From: Gammaproteobacteria bacterium
Lineage (GTDB): Bacteria > Pseudomonadota > Gammaproteobacteria > Enterobacterales > Alteromonadaceae
Length of the DNA stretch: 43,722 nucleotides
NCBI GenBank assembly: GCA_013373245.1
Contig: JABXID010000079.1
Location: 1-43,722 of the forward strand
Reading direction: 5' to 3'
Shown: in pieces, positions 41,242 through 43,722 of the stretch
Position numbering within the stretch: position 1 is the stretch's first letter
How the letters are laid out: each line of letters starts with the position of its first letter
Position numbers and translations under genes: made by a program
Notes under the pieces: generated by a model
Seen by the model: the letters and a program-made list of their open reading frames with translations, nothing else
Databases searched by the model: none
What the model was told of the DNA's origin: nothing

Positions 41242-43272
41242 ATGTCTACCGCAAATTCAAAACGTAAAATTTTAGTCACCAGTGCTTTACCGTACGCCAA
41301 TGGCTCGTTGCACTTGGGTCACTTAATGGAATATATCCAAACTGATATTTGGTACCGTTTCCAAAAAGCACAAGGTAATGAGTGTTACTACGTTTGTGCG
41401 GATGACGCCCACGGCACGCCGATAATGTTGAAAGCACAAGAGCAAGGCATTAAACCAGAAGAAATGGTTGCTAAAGTGCGTGAAGAACGCATTGTTGATT
41501 TCGCTGACTTTTTTATTGAATTCGATAACTACCATTCAACTCACAGTGACGAAAACCAAGAGTTAGCCTCGCTTATTTACAACAAATTAAATGATGCTGG
41601 GTTTATTGCGAAAAGGTCAATCAGCCAGTTATTCGACCCTGAAAAACAAATGTTTTTGCCAGACCGTTTCGTAAAAGGGACTTGTCCGAAATGTAAAGCG
41701 GACGATCAAAACGGCGATAACTGCGATAAATGTGGTGCGACTTATACGCCAACCGACTTATTAAATCCTAAGTCAGTTATTTCTGGTGCAACTCCGGTAT
41801 TGAGAGACTCAGAGCACTACTTCTTCGACTTGCCTAAGTTTGAACCAATGTTAAAAGAATGGTTGCACAGTGGCAGTATTCAAACAGAAATGGCTAATAA
41901 ACTGGCTGAATGGTTTGAGCAAGGTTTACAGCAATGGGATATCAGCCGCGACGCGCCTTATTTCGGCTTTGAAATTCCAAACGCACCTGGTAAATACTTT
42001 TACGTTTGGTTAGACGCACCGATTGGTTACATGGCGAGTTTTAAAAACCTGTGTGACAAACAAGGCATCAACTTTGACGAGTTTTGGTCGGCTGACTCAG
42101 ACGCTGAGCTTTACCACTTCATTGGTAAAGACATTATCTATTTCCACAGCCTGTTTTGGCCTGCCATGTTAGAAGGTGCAAATTTCCGTAAACCTACTAA
42201 TGTGTTTGCTCATGGATTTGTCACCGTAAATGGCGAGAAGATGTCAAAATCTCGAGGCACCTTCATCAAAGCAAGAACCTATTTAGATCATTTAAACCCT
42301 GAATATTTGCGTTATTACTTCGCGTCTAAATTGAACAGTGGCATTACCGACTTAGATTTGAACTTAGATGACTTTGGTCAAAAAGTGAATTCTGACTTAA
42401 TTGGTAAAGTGGTTAACATTGCCAGCCGTTGTGCGGGCTTCATCAAAAAACGTTTTGATAGTAAGTTGTCGAGCAATATTGACGCACCTGAGCTACTGGC
42501 TGATTTCCAAAATGCAAAAGCAAGCATTGCACAAAGCTTCGAGCAAAGAGAATTTGCTAAAGCGGTACGCGATATTATGGCCTTAGCGGATAAAGCCAAT
42601 AAATATATTGATGATAAGGCTCCTTGGGTTTCTGCCAAAGATGAAAACCTACAGCAACAAACTCACGACGTTTGTTCCATGGGGATTCACCTCTTCCGCA
42701 TTTTAATGACTTACTTAAAACCGGTGTTACCGGGTATGGCCAAAGAAGTCGAGGCGTTCTTAAATACGGAACTGACTTGGCATTCCATTGATGACACACT
42801 GGTTGATCATGACATCAATAAATTCAAAGCGTTAATGCAACGTGTTGATATGGAAAAAGTAGAAAAAATGGTGGAAGACTCGAAAGAAAGTCTAGCTGCC
42901 GCCGCACCAGCACCTACAGGGCCTCTTGCAGATGAGCCATTAGCTGATGAAATCGAATTTGGTGATTTTGCTAAAGTCGACTTGCGTATCGCTAAAATCA
43001 TCAAAGCCGAGCACGTTGAAGGCGCAGAAAAACTGTTAAAGTTCCAGCTTGATATTGGCGGCGAAACTCGTCAAATCTTCTCAGGTATCAAAGCTGCGTA
43101 TTCTCCTGAGGACTTAGAAGGCAAATTAACGGTTGTTGTTGCAAATCTAAAACCAAGAAAAATGCGTTTTGGTATGTCAGAAGGCATGATCTTAGCGGCA
43201 GGCCCTGGTGGCAAAGACCTATGGATATTAGAACCGCACGAAGGCGCACAGCCTGGAATGCGAGTTATGTAG
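41242..43272 (+). CDS. metG: Methionyl-tRNA synthetase
   Basis: [23 protein letters not shown] (HIGH-type), [10 protein letters not shown] (KMSKS), C-terminal tRNA-binding domain ([24 protein letters not shown]). Confidence 0.98.
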   Translation: MSTANSKRKILVTSALPYANGSLHLGHLMEYIQTDIWYRFQKAQGNECYYVCADDAHGTPIMLKAQEQGIKPEEMVAKVREERIVDFADFFIEFDNYHSTHSDENQELASLIYNKLNDAGFIAKRSISQLFDPEKQMFLPDRFVKGTCPKCKADDQNGDNCDKCGATYTPTDLLNPKSVISGATPVLRDSEHYFFDLPKFEPMLKEWLHSGSIQTEMANKLAEWFEQGLQQWDISRDAPYFGFEIPNAPGKYFYVWLDAPIGYMASFKNLCDKQGINFDEFWSADSDAELYHFIGKDIIYFHSLFWPAMLEGANFRKPTNVFAHGFVTVNGEKMSKSRGTFIKARTYLDHLNPEYLRYYFASKLNSGITDLDLNLDDFGQKVNSDLIGKVVNIASRCAGFIKKRFDSKLSSNIDAPELLADFQNAKASIAQSFEQREFAKAVRDIMALADKANKYIDDKAPWVSAKDENLQQQTHDVCSMGIHLFRILMTYLKPVLPGMAKEVEAFLNTELTWHSIDDTLVDHDINKFKALMQRVDMEKVEKMVEDSKESLAAAAPAPTGPLADEPLADEIEFGDFAKVDLRIAKIIKAEHVEGAEKLLKFQLDIGGETRQIFSGIKAAYSPEDLEGKLTVVVANLKPRKMRFGMSEGMILAAGPGGKDLWILEPHEGAQPGMRVM

Positions 43273-43293
43273 CTGGAAGCAAAGAAAGACGTC

Positions 43294-43318
43294 ATCCCGG
43301 CGCGTTTTTGGCCGGGAT
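43294..43318. repeat. Hairpin ATCCCGGC...GCCGGGAT downstream of metG
   Basis: 8-bp perfect inverted repeat; no convincing T-run after it. Confidence 0.5.
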
Positions 43319-43356
43319 CTCTAGCTGAGCTTCGAGTTTCGAAAAGAAAAAGGCTT

Positions 43357-43386
43357 GAAAGCTGGAAAGCTGGAAAGCTGGAAAGC
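43357..43386. repeat. Tandem repeat of GAAAGCTG (about 3.75 copies)
   Basis: gaaagctg gaaagctg gaaagctg gaaagc read directly. Confidence 0.9.
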
Positions 43387-43402
43387 AAACCAATGAAAAC
43401 GC

Positions 43403-43529
43403 GTCATCCCGACCGAGTGGTTCATTTTTGCAGGGATAGAGCGTCTAACTTATAAACTGACATATTCGAGTGGAGGGATCTTTTTTAAGAGCAAGATTCC
43501 TCGACTCGCTTAGGCTCCCTCGGAATGAC
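43403..43529. repeat. Dispersed GTCATTCCGAG...CGGGATGAC repeat, long copy, inverted relative to 9838-9910
   Basis: Reverse complement GTCATTCCGAGGGAGCCTAAGCGAGTCGAGGAATCT...GATCCCTCCACTC...CTCGGTCGGGATGAC shares blocks with 9838-9910. Confidence 0.8.
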
Positions 43530-43581
43530 AAAAGTGTATGTTCTCGCTCTTACTTAAAACTTAAAACTTATAGCTTATCGA

Positions 43582-43722
43582 TTACGACTCTTGTTTCTCT
43601 TTGACAAAGTAAACAGACAATGCACCTAGGATCATACTTACACCGGCCAACATAATAATACTAATGGCGTTATTACCAAACACATTTCCTAATATCCAAC
43701 CACTGACAATACCTGAAATGAT
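43582..43722 (-). CDS. C-terminal end of a membrane protein, probably a major facilitator-type transporter (runs off the window)
   Basis: Reverse-strand translation IISGIVSGWILGNVFGNNAISIIMLAGVSMILGALSVYFVKEKQES-stop; open to the window edge. Confidence 0.6.
   Translation of the reverse strand: MISGIVSGWILGNVFGNNAISIIMLAGVSMILGALSVYFVKEKQES

Overview
Chromosomal window from a marine-type gammaproteobacterium, probably Alteromonadales-like (inferred from gene content and order; taxonomy not verifiable here). Most of it is core metabolism: purL (partial), mltF, tadA, guaA/guaB, xseA, a cytochrome b561, a YegD-like Hsp70, an old-yellow-enzyme, a molybdopterin/molybdate cluster moaA-mobA-moaB-moaC-moaD-moaE-[orphan periplasmic binding protein]-modA-modB-modC, a 7TM GGDEF/EAL protein, dcd, apbC/mrp, metG and the C-terminal end of a membrane transporter. 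The segment at about 16.7-28.4 kb is rich in signal transduction: a HAMP-less chemoreceptor with an adjacent NIT-like membrane protein, a hybrid histidine kinase, divergent flgP/flgT, an Hpt protein, and a tightly coupled three-gene operon. The first gene of that operon is a histidine kinase whose N-terminus matches the plant/cyanobacterial ethylene-binding domain, including the D/Y/I/P and I-C-H copper-site residues. It is followed by an Rcp1-like response regulator and a REC-GGDEF diguanylate cyclase. This is the best candidate for an under-described system. Non-coding structure of interest includes a 106-bp nested palindrome over the guaB stop codon, a dispersed GTCATTCCGAG element (two copies, opposite orientation), and a roughly 103-bp element duplicated at a 153-bp period beside guaA. 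No CRISPR array, tRNA/rRNA, transposase or prophage was recognised.
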